In this document: positions 32,742-46,596 of the stretch, one piece after another
Position numbering within the stretch: the first letter of the stretch is position 1
Layout: every line of letters begins with the position of its first letter
Assembly (NCBI GenBank): GCA_026122225.1
Contig: JANEZZ010000524.1
Location: 352,875-416,874 of the forward strand
Origin: Heloderma charlesbogerti
Taxonomy: Eukaryota; Chordata; Lepidosauria; Squamata; Helodermatidae
Direction of reading: 5' to 3'
Length of the DNA: 64,000 nt
The notes under the pieces: generated by a model
What the model saw: only the letters and a program-made list of their open reading frames with translations
The model's database searches: none
Told to the model about the DNA's origin: nothing
Position numbers and translations under genes: made by a program

Positions 32742-32964
32742 CTGCGAAGAGAAAACTCTCTGGAAAAGACCCTGATGCTGGGAAAGACTGAAGGCAAAAG
32801 GAGAAGGGGACGGCAGAGGATGAGATGGCTAGATCGCATCACCGATGCAATGAATATGGATTTAAGCACGCTGTGGGAGAGAGCGCAGGACAGGAAGGTC
32901 TGGCGTGCTATGGTCCATGGGGTCACAAAGAGTCGGACATGACTGAACAACTGAACAACAACAA
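32742..32964 (+). mobile_element. BovB 3' fragment (mirror copy)
   Basis: Mirror of 19389-19611. Confidence 0.9.
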
Positions 32965-33298
32965 AGAGAGTCCCTGCTGAGTTTGAGCAGCTAGTGCAAA
33001 AGAGTGAATGAACGAGAGAGGCAGAGAGCTGCACTTGCGGTGATCGAGAAGAGAGGCTGAGAGCTGCCCTTGTGGTGACTGAGAACCACCAGTGTCCCTT
33101 GGTCCTTGCAGTGAAGGAACACTGCATTAGAGTGTCTTAGGATGTGACTGCCAGCCTCCTGGTCTCTCTCTCTCTCTCTTCCTTGTGGTGGCCACAATTT
33201 TTGCTGAGGAGAATGAGAAACAAGGATAGAGGCAAGAAGGCGCACATGTGAACTCAAAGTCTGTATTGGCCCCAGGAGCGTACCCAAGTCATTTGTAG

Positions 33299-33745
33299 TG
33301 TTAGAGGGGCCTAGACATCCATAATACTTGCTTAAGTTCATTGCTGGTGCAGTTCCCATGCTAGTAAGCCTCTGAGCATGTGCAGGTGAGTCAAAAGGCC
33401 GATAACAGCCTTCTTGGTGCATTCCTTGCTATTGAGGAGAGTCTTTATCTCTGATGTGCCTGAGAAGTGAAGCTTGTTTACAGGTTGCTGTGCTTGAGAG
33501 CCAAATACTTCTAGCCTACGCTGCGAATGAACGCTAGGGGTGCTTGCTAGTGCTATGCTGCCTTCTTGCCAACATGTAGCATATAGGACCCATTGTGCCC
33601 AATGGCTCGTGGTTCAGAGAAGCTGTCTGATCCAACCATTGGGTATGCCTGTGTGCTGTAAGTTACCCAACAAAGTACTCCTTGTAAGTAAACCTTTGAG
33701 TCTGATTTATCACTATCTTGGCACCTCTAACCTAAGAGTTCAACA
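33299..33745 (+). mobile_element. Possible solo LTR (mirror copy)
   Basis: Mirror of 18608-19054, running TGTTAGAGGGG to GTTCAACA on this strand. Confidence 0.3.
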
Positions 33746-34362
33746 CCCACTGCAGGGGCGACACAAAGCCCCATCTACAAAGTGTGGTGGCGTAGAGCAT
33801 CTTTCAGAAGGATGTGTTGCTCTGAAGAAGAGAAGGTTGTGGCAGAGGAGGAAGTGGATGGAACTACCAAGGAAGGGTGTGGCTCATGAGGGGGGTGGTG
33901 CCTGGGAGGATTGGCCAGGGGCCAGATGAAAAGCATCTGCAGGTTGTGTCTGGCCCATGGGCCAGCAGTTCCACATCCTTGGTTTATTGGATCCCTTGAC
34001 TACAAACAGAATCCACAACTCAGGTCATGTTTTACTTGACTGCAACACCACAAAACTGTCAAAAGTGAGTTGAGCAGTGATTCAGTTCACACAGATTGAA
34101 TTGCTAGTTGTACTTATGGTGATGCAGTCACATGACCAGCTTGCTATAAACACAATGCCTTGCTCAGCTGTGGAGCCCTGTGTTCACACATGGGGTCCAT
34201 GGCCATGTACAGAGCTTTCTCTGCATACAGCTGTATACACGGAGTACCATTTAATGAATGTGCATAGAGGAAGGAGTGATCTTTGAGATCCCCCCCACCC
34301 CATGTGCATTCATTGAACACACAATCTGAATGCCTGAATAGGGTGCAAAAATCAGACTAGAA

Positions 34363-34493
34363 CAGCCTTCCCCAACCTGGTGCTCCCCAGAAGTGTTGGA
34401 CTACAACCCCCAGCATCCCTCTCAGCAGGGCTGGCCGGGATGCTGGGAATTGTAGTTCAGCATATCTGATGGGCAGCTGGTTGGAGAAGGCTG
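34363..34493. mobile_element. Hairpin MITE (mirror copy)
   Basis: Mirror of 17860-17990. Confidence 0.7.
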
Positions 34494-36417
34494 CATTAAG
34501 GTGACTCAATCCATATTTTCACACCAATTTTATTCATGTGCACTAACCCGTGCTTGGAAATACATTTCACAGTATACTGATTTCCAGGAAAACGAGTTTG
34601 TGTTAGCTGGCCAGCAACTGAAAGCTGATATGTTCCCAAGGTTTGAAAAAATCTAATCTGCCAACTTCACTATCTACTACAGCTTTAGGTGATTACAGTG
34701 GGAAGGCAGCATGTTTCTGGCAGTTCAGAAAGGCCATAGGCCTCTAAGTTATTTTCTTCTTTTTGCTTGACAGCACATCTGTTTTCTGTTTCTTCAGCTG
34801 ACACATCATTTGAAATCATCCCTCCTAGCTGAGTCATACCTCAGTATTTCTTTTTGAAAAGAGAGGAGGGAGGGGGAGGAAGAAAAGAAAAGAGAGCATG
34901 TAAAACCTTTCCAGTTTAGATCTATAGTTTTCAAATCCAAAAGCTCTGAAAATTTTAACCATGGGCTCATTCTTTAAACATACTGCAAACACTGATTATT
35001 AAACTCCATTGCAATTATTGGAAAATGTGGAGAGGAATGATTTGTCGGGAACAGAATGCAATGAAGACATAATGCATGTGATCATGAAACCCATCTGGGA
35101 AATGTCTGATGCAAAGACATTTTCATAGATATCTTTATTGGTGGCTAGAGAGGAACTAACACACAAGCTGAGTTCAGGGTTATTTGCAAAAGGTACAGCA
35201 CAACAGAAATAGATTTGAAACGGGAACTCTTAATTCGCTTCTCTGATGCTTAATTCGCTTAATTCGCTTCATGGAAGAATATTGCTTGCTATTTTTAATA
35301 AAATAAAATATATATTTTGTGGAGCACTGCATAACCAGTGAGGCCTCCTGTGACACATGTAGCTATGTTAGCAATAAGTGCTTGTGTATGAGGGCTGAAC
35401 TACATGTTACACTACATCCCATGATTTCCTGACCTTTACCAACTGAAATGCTGCAGGCACTGGGACTGCAAAATCACAAGTTGCTACTGGGCAGTGGGGG
35501 GAGGGATTGAGAGAAAATGGCTTTCCTAAGGCTATCTGTTGAATTCATGGCAGAGGAAAGATTCAAACTGGAGACTGCCTGATTTGTAGCTCAGTCAAAT
35601 AGGGTGCTTCAAGATGAGGATTTTATTGAGCAATTGCTCTGCCTTATTCACAGATTTTATGGGCAGTCCAGATGTTGTCAACATCTTCAATGTGTAGCTC
35701 TCCCATGCTTTCCCACTGCTTCTTTTGTCTTCTTTCTTACCAGAAAAAGTCTACAAAACAACAACAACATTGATTGCTAGTGCTAGGAGCCCTTCATCTG
35801 AAAGCACAAACTCTCATATGCATTTTCTTTGTATTAATTATAACTGTAATATTTTTCTTATATCGTATGCCATAGGTACTTGTCGTTGGACCATCTTCAC
35901 CTGTACCAGTCTGCCAAGTTGCTGAGATCCTCATCTGAGGCTTACCTCAGCTGTCTGAGGTAAGGTGGGTGCTGACTGGGGAAGGAGGAGAAATTTGTTT
36001 GTTTTGCATTTTAATGTGAATTTCCCTAATTTTGCCCCTTTGAAGCTATACGTGAAGCAAAATTCAGTTATCCTTTGAAATTCGAACTTCCATGACTTTC
36101 ACAATAGAGTTCTCCAATCAAAAAATGCATACAAAAATGGATATATTTGTGAAAATTACACACAAAAATGCATGTGTATGTGTGTGTTTGTGTGAAAATA
36201 ATGTTCAAAAATGCATTGTACTAGGGAAATTGCTTGCAAAACACATGTATATTAGGCAAAACTGCATATAAAAATTGATGCATTAGAAGAAATGTGCTGA
36301 AATGCATACAAAATTTCATGCAAAGCTTAACAATAATATTTCAAAATTTGGAATGAACAGACATTAAGATTGGAAAAATGAGAAACTGAGAAACCAAAAT
36401 TGTCCATCCCTAGTGAC

Positions 36418-36988
36418 AATTATGGAGAAAGCTTTTTCAGTTCTGGCACCTGGTCTCTCCCTAGGAAAATTCTCCTCTAGTGCCTATGTTAGTGTTGTTT
36501 TGGTGCCAAGCAAAGCCCCTTTATTCTCCCAGGCTTTTACATGTTTTTAAAAGCAGATTTTAATCTGCTGCTGTGTTTTTATGATTTTGATTTAAGCTTT
36601 TGATTTATTCTGCTGTTTATGTGATTTTATGAGGCTTGTTTTGTGGAATTCTTTTATGGTACCTGGGAGTACTTGTTGTGATGAAGGTGCAGAAGATAAG
36701 CTTAACTAACTAATGAATATAGGAATGGCCACCTCCAGTTAAGTCATGCTGTTCAGGGTTGCTTTGAATCCATGCTTTAGGCCTTGACTTCTTGCTCCTA
36801 TCATGCAGCGGCTTGTTGCACCCATTCTTGCTCAGATCCACACAGTCTGAGGAAACACAACACTCTGTTACATTATTAAAGCTAAGCATGTCTCTGCCTG
36901 CTTAGTGTGTGAATGGGAAATTGTCTGGGACTCCTCTGTAAGCTTTTCTGAACTTTCCAAAGGAAGAGCAGAATATAAGTTTAATACA
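36418..36988 (+). mobile_element. L2/CR1-like LINE 3' sequence (mirror copy)
   Basis: Mirror of 15365-15935. Confidence 0.45.
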
Positions 36989-37470
36989 TATACATACAAA
37001 CATGCATACATACTCACACAGACACACAGTCATACATAAATGGAATTTGGTTAATAAAAAATATGCAGAGTGTGTTTGGTTCCCTGATTGCTAGAGGCAT
37101 ACCAAGCCTTGAACAATTTGAGTTGCAATTAATGTGGTGGCTAGGAAATCTGAATATATTTGAACACTGTTTATAAGACCTTTTCATAAGAATCCATCCA
37201 ACCCTTCCCACATCCCCCCAAACCACATGATGAATACAAACAGCTATCATGGTTGCTAAAAGTGTGTGTGTGTGGGGGGGCAATCTACATTACAACTTTA
37301 AACTGGTTTCAAACCTGTTTTTAGTGATTACAGCTACCAAATACAAGAATTCTGAGAATTGTAGCTCTAGGAAGAGGGGCCGCTTGGGCAGGGGACAGGG
37401 GTCTCTAGCCAAGAATTCTCAGTACCCTCATGAAACTGCAGGATCCCTTTAGATAAACTGGTTTGAAACC

Positions 37471-37533
<63 letters not shown>

Positions 37534-37534
37534 C
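37471..37534. repeat. Compound microsatellite (mirror copy)
   Basis: (TG)n(AG)n(ACAG)n, the mirror of 14819-14882 at unchanged length. Confidence 0.97.
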
Positions 37535-39237
37535 TTGGTGGATTTCAGGAGATTCTACATCATAAAGACCTTGCAATGGCATGTCACAGTGTTCATGATA
37601 AATGTACCTTTTTGGCAACTGTTAGGGAAGAATTCAAAGTTCTCTAATGCTGACTTCCTTACTTTCCCCAGACTTGCATCTAAGTCCATCCAGCCCCAAG
37701 CCAAAAACATGAATGAAGTGTGCAGAAAGTCTCTGCAGGCAGGGGAGGGCAGGTGGGGGCAGTGGGCCCCCAAACATGTAGGGAGAGAGGCCAGGGCTTC
37801 TGTGGGAAAGGCATTTCTGTGTCTTGTGACCTTTGTTCATCTCTTGCTTAGTTCTCAGGCTTCAAAGATGTATGCTGTTGCTGCCGTCGCCATCAATTAA
37901 TTCATTGTCACTGCTCCTGCTGAAGGTTGTTTTAAAAATAGGAAGTGCAGCCTGGTAGGACTAAAAAAACCCCAACAACCCCACACCAGGCCCCGATATT
38001 CATTTCACAAAAGCTGGACTTCAGTATCCCTTTCCAAATGAACTTGGTACTTCTACACATTTCGTATACTTTCTTACCATCGGCTTACTTTTACGAGTGA
38101 ATTTTCTCTGGCTTGGTGAAACATTTCATTCATTTTTGATCTTGCTATCTCCATGACAGCCCTTTTAATATATGGGCTCTTTCTACGTGTAAAATCATGG
38201 TGTTAACCTAGCTCTGACACCATATCTAATAGAGGTGCATAACATAGGCCATTAAGTGGTGAGGCCAATAGGCAGTATGGAAGCAACGGCTTAAAACGAA
38301 CGAACAGCTTGAGTGGCCAGCAATAAGCGGGGAAAGAATTTTGTGGTAACAGTGGTAGAAATGTGGTGTGTTGTCCTCCCACCACAGAGGAGCTGTTATT
38401 GTTAAGTATTGTGGATCCATTCACTGTAAAATTGAAGAATTATTCTCAGGATCATCTTTCTCACAGATGTTTGCTCCTCACATGCAACTCTGTATATTCC
38501 AGCGCATGGCTCCTCCGCACAGGTTTCTTTGTAAGTGGGAAATATGCTTCCTAGAAGCCTCGCAGTCATACAATAAAACTTTAGTTTTACAGAACTGAGC
38601 CACAAAATGGGTTCCTTTGAAAAGAAGACATCACATCTATCTTTCAACAGTTCTTTCTGCTATGCTTGTGGCTACATGAATCATAAAAATATATAGGAAG
38701 CTCTTCACAGAGCATCTGCAAAGTAAGATTCTAAAGGAAGAAAGACCACGGACGCTGCAGTATCTTTTTTTTCTGGATCCCTGTTAAACTTTCTGGGAGA
38801 ATAATAATAAAAAGAAAGGCATGTCTCACTGCAAAGATTCTTAGATGCTGCTTTCTGATGACAGTGAAGGCAAATGAACTGAATGCCTTTAAAGTCACGG
38901 CAATGGTTTGGACAAAACTTCAAACAATGCATTAAACAAATGCATAATGACGTTTAACACAATCCGCTACAGGAAAGTTATGTATGCAAAAGGCTGCATG
39001 TGCAACACTCATTGCTGGACTGACTTCAAGCATGCACTTACCAAAATCTACTTCTCTGTGCCACATTATTCCTGGACCACTGTGGGCAGGAATGGAGAGT
39101 TGGACCACAAATTTAGCTTTTCTTTTATCATGGGGAAATTAAATGCTAGCTAGCTACCTGAATGGTTTGTGGACAATCAGTATTGAATAATTGCACAATA
39201 TTGTTGTGGAAAACCAAGAATGCCAAGAACTTAACCT

Positions 39238-39473
39238 GGGCCAGATCTACACCTCGCGTCATATTGATAAGATCCCATCATGGTGACATTATATCCTTCT
39301 TGCACATGTATACCTGGTAGTGCACCCAATGACATCTGTTGCAGTACTCTGGATAATACAGAATAAAAAGCAGGAAATAATGCTAGAACAGTGGAACATG
39401 GAATGTGTAATGTGCCCCAACAGTTATCAGTGCACTTCAAAACTGATAAAAAGCACTGGTGTAGATCTAGCCC
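39238..39473. mobile_element. Short TIR element (mirror copy)
   Basis: Mirror of 12880-13115. Confidence 0.6.
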
Positions 39474-39684
39474 TGGCTGTCAGTATGGTGACTTCAGAGA
39501 AAGGGAATTTCTAGCACTGAGGAGCAGACCCAAGAACCTTTCCCTATTTATATACTCACTTGGCTAATATGCTGAATGGTGGTCAGTGTTAAAGCCATTC
39601 TGAGCATGAGATATGACATAAGCAAGGGGACAGCATCCATGTTGCATCCAAATAGGTTACAGCAGCTTTAATCGAATACACAAG

Positions 39685-39748
39685 TTTTATGTATTTATTA
39701 CATTTCTATACCACCCAGTAGTCGAAGCTGTTTGGGTGGTTCACAATG
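39685..39748 (-). mobile_element. LINE 3' tail (mirror copy)
   Basis: Mirror of 12605-12668. Confidence 0.7.
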
Positions 39749-41225
39749 ATATATGGAGTATCTTGCTAATTCCTGCTTGTGGTGTATTCTAATCTAGATA
39801 GTATGATCTTCATTTGGGCATCAAGAATCCTGCCTAAGAGCTGGAGGTTTAACCAAATCACTTTCATTTTCTAATCACTATAGTTTGATATTCTAAGACT
39901 GGAAAACAATCAGAATCCAGTGGATATAGAGGGAAGGAGTAATGAGGATAAGCAGCAGACACAGCCTGGTTTAGAAGATGTTTTGGTTGCATGACAATTA
40001 GAAGGTCAATTGTCTCTTGCAGACCCACAAAGAGAAAATGATGTGGGATGTAAATTAGAATCTCTCATCAAAATATTGGTGCTGCTTCTGAAAACAAACG
40101 TGTAAAGCCTGCAAATCCACAGCAGCATAGAAAATTAGCCTTTTCTTTTCTTGTTTAATAGAATTGGCTAGTAAGTTCAAATGAACTGCAAATGTCAATT
40201 CCTCCCTGAAGCTCTGTAAGTCTTCAGAAGGAAGACAATACAGCAAGAGACCTCATGTGACAACTAGCATTTCAATCCCTCATAAGGGATAGAACATAAC
40301 CTCTTTCTGACTGCCAACCCTGCCATGTTTAGGACAACAGAGGGGTGAATTGCTTAATTGCTTTTTAATTTAAGAAATTAATTAAACTTTAATTGCTTTA
40401 GCTGCATGCCATAACAAAATAAATGATATTAGGACATACTGCTTTTCAGCTTTGGCTTTTTAGGTGTTCAGTCTGAAAAATGACTATTAAAAACAGTCGA
40501 TTCCTTGCACTATTTGTATTGTATCTTTTTAATTGTAGCTATCATAGAAACCTAAGCTTGGCAGGTCTAGAAGTCCATCTTGTGCAACACTAGTTCAAAG
40601 CTGGGTTCATTAATCCTACACCAGCTCCCTACAGATAAACCTACCAAAATTCCGATCAGGGTGTGCCACCACAGTTTGTGTGAGACACTGGAGACATACA
40701 AGATACTTGTAGAGTTAATAGATGCGGATGACAGAGCACGTAAGCCAGGGCACACAGATCCCAGGCCAAACACAAACACACATAACACACCTAGGTCACT
40801 AGCTAATCTAACCAGGACAAAAATTCCTTCCAGGCCCTAAATATGACAATAAAGTGTGAGCAAAAGCAAAAAAACACCCACCAAGTTTAGTCCTAAGGTT
40901 TTTTTAAAAAAATACAAAGCTCACTGTCAGTCAAAACTACTGCTGAGTGATATAGAACTTCATACAATACCATTTCAGTTTGCATTCTTTTTCTTAACTA
41001 TAGTAAAGCACTTCCCATTCTCACTTTTTGTGGGGGAGCAATTGGTGGTAGGGTTGTGCAAAAGCCTCAGATGAGGCATAAATCCAAGGCAAATAATCCC
41101 CATTCTAGATATTCAGGACCACGTCCGAACTGAAGCATGTCAGGTCCAAAGTAGCCTGAAAAGAAGCTGCCTCAGTTGGAAGCCTTCTTACTTTTGTAAG
41201 TAAAAAATGAAATGAGTGACTGGAG

Positions 41226-41339
41226 GTGCAATCCTATGCATGTTTAGACAGAAAAAAAGCCCTACAAGTCTCAGCATTCCCCAGCCAGCATGAGAGTTGT
41301 AGCCTTTTTTTCTGTCCAAGCATGTATAGGCTTGCACCC
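41226..41339. mobile_element. Harbinger-like MITE, third copy (mirror)
   Basis: Mirror of 11014-11127. Confidence 0.65.
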
Positions 41340-41581
41340 CGGGACATTTATTTTCACCAGAATGCAAACCTGAGTTTCATTTCTGTATTTGGGGCTTGTG
41401 GAAAGTATATTTCTGTGGCTTGGATCATATTCAGTTTGGGTAACTAGCTTTCAAGTAGAGGACTGATAAAGTAGAAAGGTTTCTGAAAAGAACTACAAGA
41501 ATTATGCCTAAGCTCCCAAACCTCTAATTCAAGAAGACTCAGGCATTCGAATTCCAGATGCAATTAGTATAATGTGACCTA

Positions 41582-41965
41582 GGGCATCTCTACACCAGCC
41601 TAAAATCCTGCATTTAAAACAGAGCTTTCTGCTTCCGTTTTAAATACAGGATCACGACGACTCCCTTTTTCACATGCTTCCTTCTCCACCCCTTCCCCCT
41701 CCTTCTCCCCATATCTGAGTCTTCCATTCTCTTTCATTGATCTCACTCCTCTTCTTGCCGCTTTTCCTCTTTTCACAGAGGGAACTCAAGTGGAACACAA
41801 GGGGGTAATTTGATAGCTCATGATCTGCAATCTATTTAAAAATGGAACAAAGGGCATTTAGTGCAGGAGACACCCTGGAGGGTCACGGCATCATGTAAAG
41901 AGCCCACAAAGTTCCATGAAAGAGCATTCTCAATCACAGGATAAAAGCTCTGTGTGAAGGAGCCC
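41582..41965 (-). mobile_element. TIR element R3 (mirror copy)
   Basis: Mirror of 10388-10771. Confidence 0.7.
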
Positions 41966-42710
41966 CTAGAGTGAGAATGACACACTAGCTCTGTCCCCCT
42001 CTATCATTGACCCCTCACCGCACCCCACCTTGGAGGGTGATTGTCTGTAGCTGGGAGCCTGCTCTACCGACGTAGTCTCCCTGCCCAATTTAGAACCCTG
42101 ATTTTGCACAGAACTAAACAATATGGGGACCCTACTCAAGTAGAACAGGCTTTCCACAGCAGATGTTCACCCTCCAGCTTGTGGAATGCGATGGGGACAG
42201 GTCAAGGATGGTGAAGGGTTTTCTTTTTGAATCCTACCCCACATGGAGGGGTGAATTTGGGGGAAATTGGTTGGAGAGAGAGAAAGTTTAACCCTCCCCT
42301 CCCAGAGCACCATGGTCCCAATCTGAATCAGGACTGTGTACACTTACACAAGAGTAAAAAGTAAGAAACGCCTAGCTACATGCCACTCGATTAGTGTAAC
42401 ATATTGTTTTGGCCCTAATTGCATGTGGTGGTGGGGATTAGAATGCTCAAATAGAACTTCTTGAGAAGAAAGATGTGGCCTAAGAGAACCAGTCTGGTGG
42501 ACGGAGCCTCTTGTGTGTTGCTTCATAACCGTTTAACACGTTTGCATTTAACAAGGAGCAACAGTACTTCTTAGGGGTGAATTTCACAGGATTATTTTGT
42601 GCCTGAGAACAAAATACATTTTGGCCTATTAAGTATGAGGGTGTACCTGTATATTTTCTAGCACATTCCATTTTAAAATATACGTGAGGCACAACTGGGC
42701 TTTTATCTAA

Positions 42711-42772
42711 GGGTGCAATCCTATACATGTTTAGACAGAAAAACGTCCTAAATTCCCAGCATGCCCCAGCCA
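42711..42772. mobile_element. Half Harbinger-like MITE (mirror copy)
   Basis: Mirror of 9581-9642. Confidence 0.65.
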
Positions 42773-43229
42773 AACCATATGTTATACTGGAGTTCTACCA
42801 CTGGAATTTCCAATGAAATTTTCTTCTTCAAAACCCAGCTGTATGCGAGTGTGTACATGTGACAATTTGGATTAGTGCTGCAGAAAAGGGAAGGGATGAT
42901 TACACTTCCCCCCCCCATTCTGCTCCCCCAAATTGTCCTTCTGAAGTTGCTATTACCTGTGTTTGGGAAAGCATACACACATGATTTCCCCTCTGTGGCT
43001 AATAGCAATACTGCAGGAACAATTTGGACTGGACCTTGGCCCTGCTCTAAATTTATTGTTCTGTATCATCCCAGTGGCTTGGGATGGAAAATAATGTGTT
43101 AATTTTCAGTTCCACCCTTCTCAGTACGCAGGCCATACATCAATGTGGGGAGGCATACTGGATTTCAGTCCAGCAGACCTTCTGAAATATTGCAATGCAA
43201 ACAGAAGACGAGCTAATCTTCTAGCTTAC

Positions 43230-43346
43230 CTTAAAATAGCTGGCTGCATTTGTCCAATTTTTCATTAGAATCAAAAGAAGAGGCACAACAAAAAATAGGA
43301 GGCCTAAAGCAAGTAGAAATTTCATCTGGGTGGGAAAAAAGCCAGT
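43230..43346 (-). CDS. Candidate membrane-segment exon (mirror copy)
   Basis: Mirror of 9007-9123 with identical splice signals and translation. The two copies would be transcribed toward each other, converging on the palindrome axis. Confidence 0.5.
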
Positions 43347-43482
43347 CTGGAAAATAAAACACATACATTCTTAACAGTCAAGGTAATTAAATAATGCAGC
43401 GGCGTAAATAGGAAAGTGATCGGTATTTTGGCATTTAAAGCATTTGTATCAAGATTTGAATGGAAAGAAATGTCCTTGTTCT

Positions 43483-43596
43483 GAAGGATGTATACAGGAA
43501 TTATATGGTGAAATTCCATAGCTCATGTTCTGTAGAGGTCAGATTACTTTATTATAAAGGTCCCTTCTGGCCTTTAAACATAGGTCTCTATGAATA
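43483..43596 (-). mobile_element. Ancient amniote repeat fragment (mirror copy)
   Basis: Mirror of 8757-8870. Confidence 0.4.
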
Positions 43597-44402
43597 TGGA
43601 AGCAATTCATCTCTCCTTGATGTCTGAAAAGGCAAAACGCCGCTGGGAAACTGCTGCAACATTTCAGGGAATCATCATTTCAAAGTCTAAGTTGCAACCT
43701 TGTGATTACACTGCTAAATCATAGCACATACTCTATAATATAATGCAATCAATTATTCCAGAATCAAAATGTAGTGGGGGTGGGGGTGGACAAACAACAT
43801 TAAAAGAGATGATGCAGTCCACATACTGGCTTTTACCATCTCATTTCCTTTTATATTCCAATTGTAAAGAAAGGCAATGCTGGCTACAGATGCATCATAC
43901 ATTCTAAGAAATTATGGGACAATGCCAGTTTAAACAAGCAGGCAAAGGAAGTAATTGCATTAGTCTATCTTTTCAAAGGAGGACATAGTGTAAGAATTCA
44001 GAGCAACAGCTAACACGAGAAGGCATCACACGTTGATCACTGATTTTGTTTCCTTTGACATTTATGGCATGTTTGATAAAGTAAGCTCAACTGGGCAGGA
44101 GATGGAAGCACATGGAACAGCTATATTTCCTAGTATGTTGGCTAAACACAGCCTGCTAACATGAGGAAACTGCATGTGTGGGAAGTGTTGGACTTCCGAC
44201 ACATGAATCCCAAGTGAGTCCCCAGTCTGTTCCCAAACAATTCCTTATGCTAAGTTCACATGCAACACCAGTGTGATAGAATAGTCACTGATAGAATGAT
44301 TACACCCTAGCTAGCCCTAACCTTAGAGTATGAGACTGACAGTGAAATCCAATGCATGTCTACTCAGAAGTTATCCCCAGGGTGCAATATAAAGTCTTGC
44401 AG

Positions 44403-44858
44403 CCTAAGATTTGGTGAAACCAAAGTTCAAATCTACATTCAGCCATGAAAGTCATTGGGTGACTTTGGGGCAGTTGGGGCCGCAGTGGCTTAGTGGTTAA
44501 GATGCTGAACTGCAGACTGGAAGGTCGGCAGGACAGCAGTTCAAGACCCGAGTGCCGCGTGACGGAGTGAGCTCCCGTCTTCAGTCCCAGCTCCTGCCAA
44601 CCTAGCAGTTCGAAAGCAAGAAATTACAAGTAGACAAATAGGTACCGCCTTGGCGGGAAAGGTAACAGCGTTCCGTGCACCTCGGTGTTCAGTCATGCCG
44701 GCCACATGACCACGGAAGCATCTTCGGACAGCACTGGCTCTTCGGCTTAGAAACGGGGATGAGCACCGCACCCTAGAGTCAGACACGACTGGTTGGGGAC
44801 ACCTTTACCTTTTTAACCTACCTTACAGAGTTGTTGTGAGGAAATAATGGAGGGGTAG
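44403..44858 (+). mobile_element. CORE-SINE split by a Sauria SINE (mirror copy)
   Basis: Mirror of 7495-7950. In sense orientation the first part ends GACTTTGGGGCAGTT and the second resumes AACCTACCTTACAGAG. Confidence 0.75.
44475..44815 (+). mobile_element. Sauria SINE (mirror copy)
   Basis: Mirror of 7538-7878, here in sense orientation from GGCCGCAGTGGCTTAGTGG to the CACCTTTACCTTT end. Confidence 0.88.
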
Positions 44859-45377
44859 AGAAAGGGATGCTGTTCTGAGGTCCTTGGATGAAGGTCAACA
44901 TAAACCAGGGGTGGCTGAGCTGTTATGAGACTTTACGGTGCGTGCGTGTGTGTGCCCATCCCATGCCGAAGTACACATGTAAGAACCATGAATGCAAGTC
45001 TGCGTGCAACACACTTCCTGGTTCCTGGCTTGGGGAGAGGATGGAAGCTCAGGGGGCCTGTCTGCTGAATGGAAGCTCAGAGCTGGTCTGGTCCCAGTCG
45101 GTAGGAGGATCAGGGCTGGGTGTGCAATGCACAAATTGGTCTTTTTTCTCTTTAACAGTGATCGGAGGTGGCCACAGCAGAAGTTGGTGGAAGCAAAACA
45201 GTCACCCGAAAATGGGGGGGGGTGTCGCTCCCATACCTCAGCCCTCTGATCCATCCTTGGCAGTTCCCCTGCATTTTCATCTGCTTAGTGCTCCTGCCAT
45301 TTCTTCAGTGTCAATGTACATGAGTGTGCAGCTAAAGGAAAAAGGTACTCTCCATATTCACAAAAGCAGGGAGTGAC

Positions 45378-45399
45378 CTCTCTCTCTCTCTCTCTCTCT
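45378..45399. repeat. (CT)n microsatellite (mirror copy)
   Basis: Mirror of 6954-6975. Confidence 0.95.
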
Positions 45400-45454
45400 G
45401 GGGCAGTTGAGAATAGCCAAGATAGTACAATAAAATGGAGCCAAGTTATATTGA

Positions 45455-45477
45455 ATATATATATATATATATATATA
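45455..45477. repeat. (TA)n microsatellite (mirror copy)
   Basis: Mirror of 6876-6898. Confidence 0.95.
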
Positions 45478-45478
45478 A

Positions 45479-46148
45479 TGAGAACCATTGTGTAGAGTGT
45501 TGGACTGGGACTTGGGAGATCTGGATTCTCATTCCTGCCATGACTTTGTGCCAGTCAGCCACTGATTCTCAGCTAGGGATGGCTGGACTCACCTCCCTCC
45601 GGTTCCACTGGGCGGTCGCTGAGCCACTGCCTGCCCCTGCTTGCTGTGCCATGCGAGCTGCTGGAGTGCCTGGCAAGTGCCTTGCAAGTGCTGTGGGGCT
45701 GTCCAACCTCTTAGCAAGCCACCATTTTGCATAAAAATGGCAACTCGGGGTTTTCCGGAATGTAAGGGTATGTAAATGGCGGCCGTAAAGGGGCCCTTTA
45801 CGCAACACTACAAGGTGTAAAGGGACCATTCATGCCTGCAATGTTGTGTAAATGGCCCCACATTACGTATCTGGAAAAGCCTGAGCCGCCATTTTTATGC
45901 AAAATGGCAGCTCACCACAGGGATAGGTGGCCTCTGGGTGCTCATGGACCGTACGGGTGCTTGGCAAGCGGGTCCAGTAAGTGGTGGCGGCTTGGTTAAT
46001 GGGGTCCAGGAGGTTGAGCAGGGAGAAGTCCATTGGAGTCCACCTCCTTCTTGGGTTTCCACGACATCCCTACTCTCAGACTAACTGACCTCACAGAGTT
46101 ATTGTGAGGATAAACTGGAGAGGAGGACCACTGCCTTGGGTGAGCAAG
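45479..46148 (+). mobile_element. CORE-SINE interrupted by a hAT-like MITE (mirror copy)
   Basis: Mirror of 6205-6874. Confidence 0.75.
45574..46072. mobile_element. hAT-like MITE (mirror copy)
   Basis: Mirror of 6281-6779. Confidence 0.65.
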
Positions 46149-46510
46149 ATCTGCAGGGAGCCACTGCTGCGCCCAAAGACTTGCTGCTGCTCAGCAGCCA
46201 GAGGAGGAGGTGGAAGAGAAGCCTATTTTTTCTTACCTCGCTCCCATTGCCTCCAAAGGGAAGGAATTTACTATGACAGCCCTGGGCTGGTGTAGGTTCT
46301 GGCTCTGTTTGTCTCTCTGTGTGTCAGGGCAACAAGCAAAACACCACAGAAAAATGTATTATCCAAAATATAGAAGATTCCTGCCCACCTCGTTGTTACA
46401 ACCTCTCGACTATAGGTATCAAATAAAGCGGCAAGAGAAATTTAACAAAAAGCCATTGTGTAGAAATTGGGCAAAAAACTGTATAGTGTCTATAAAACTA
46501 CTTGGATGTT

Positions 46511-46591
46511 TTAAGATGATATATTAGGGTATTGGTGATTAGGTAGGACGATGAATAGGTATGATGATGATTAGGTAAGACGATGATTAGG
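46511..46591. repeat. 16-bp tandem repeat (mirror copy)
   Basis: Mirror of 5762-5842. Confidence 0.75.
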
Positions 46592-46596
46592 GTATT

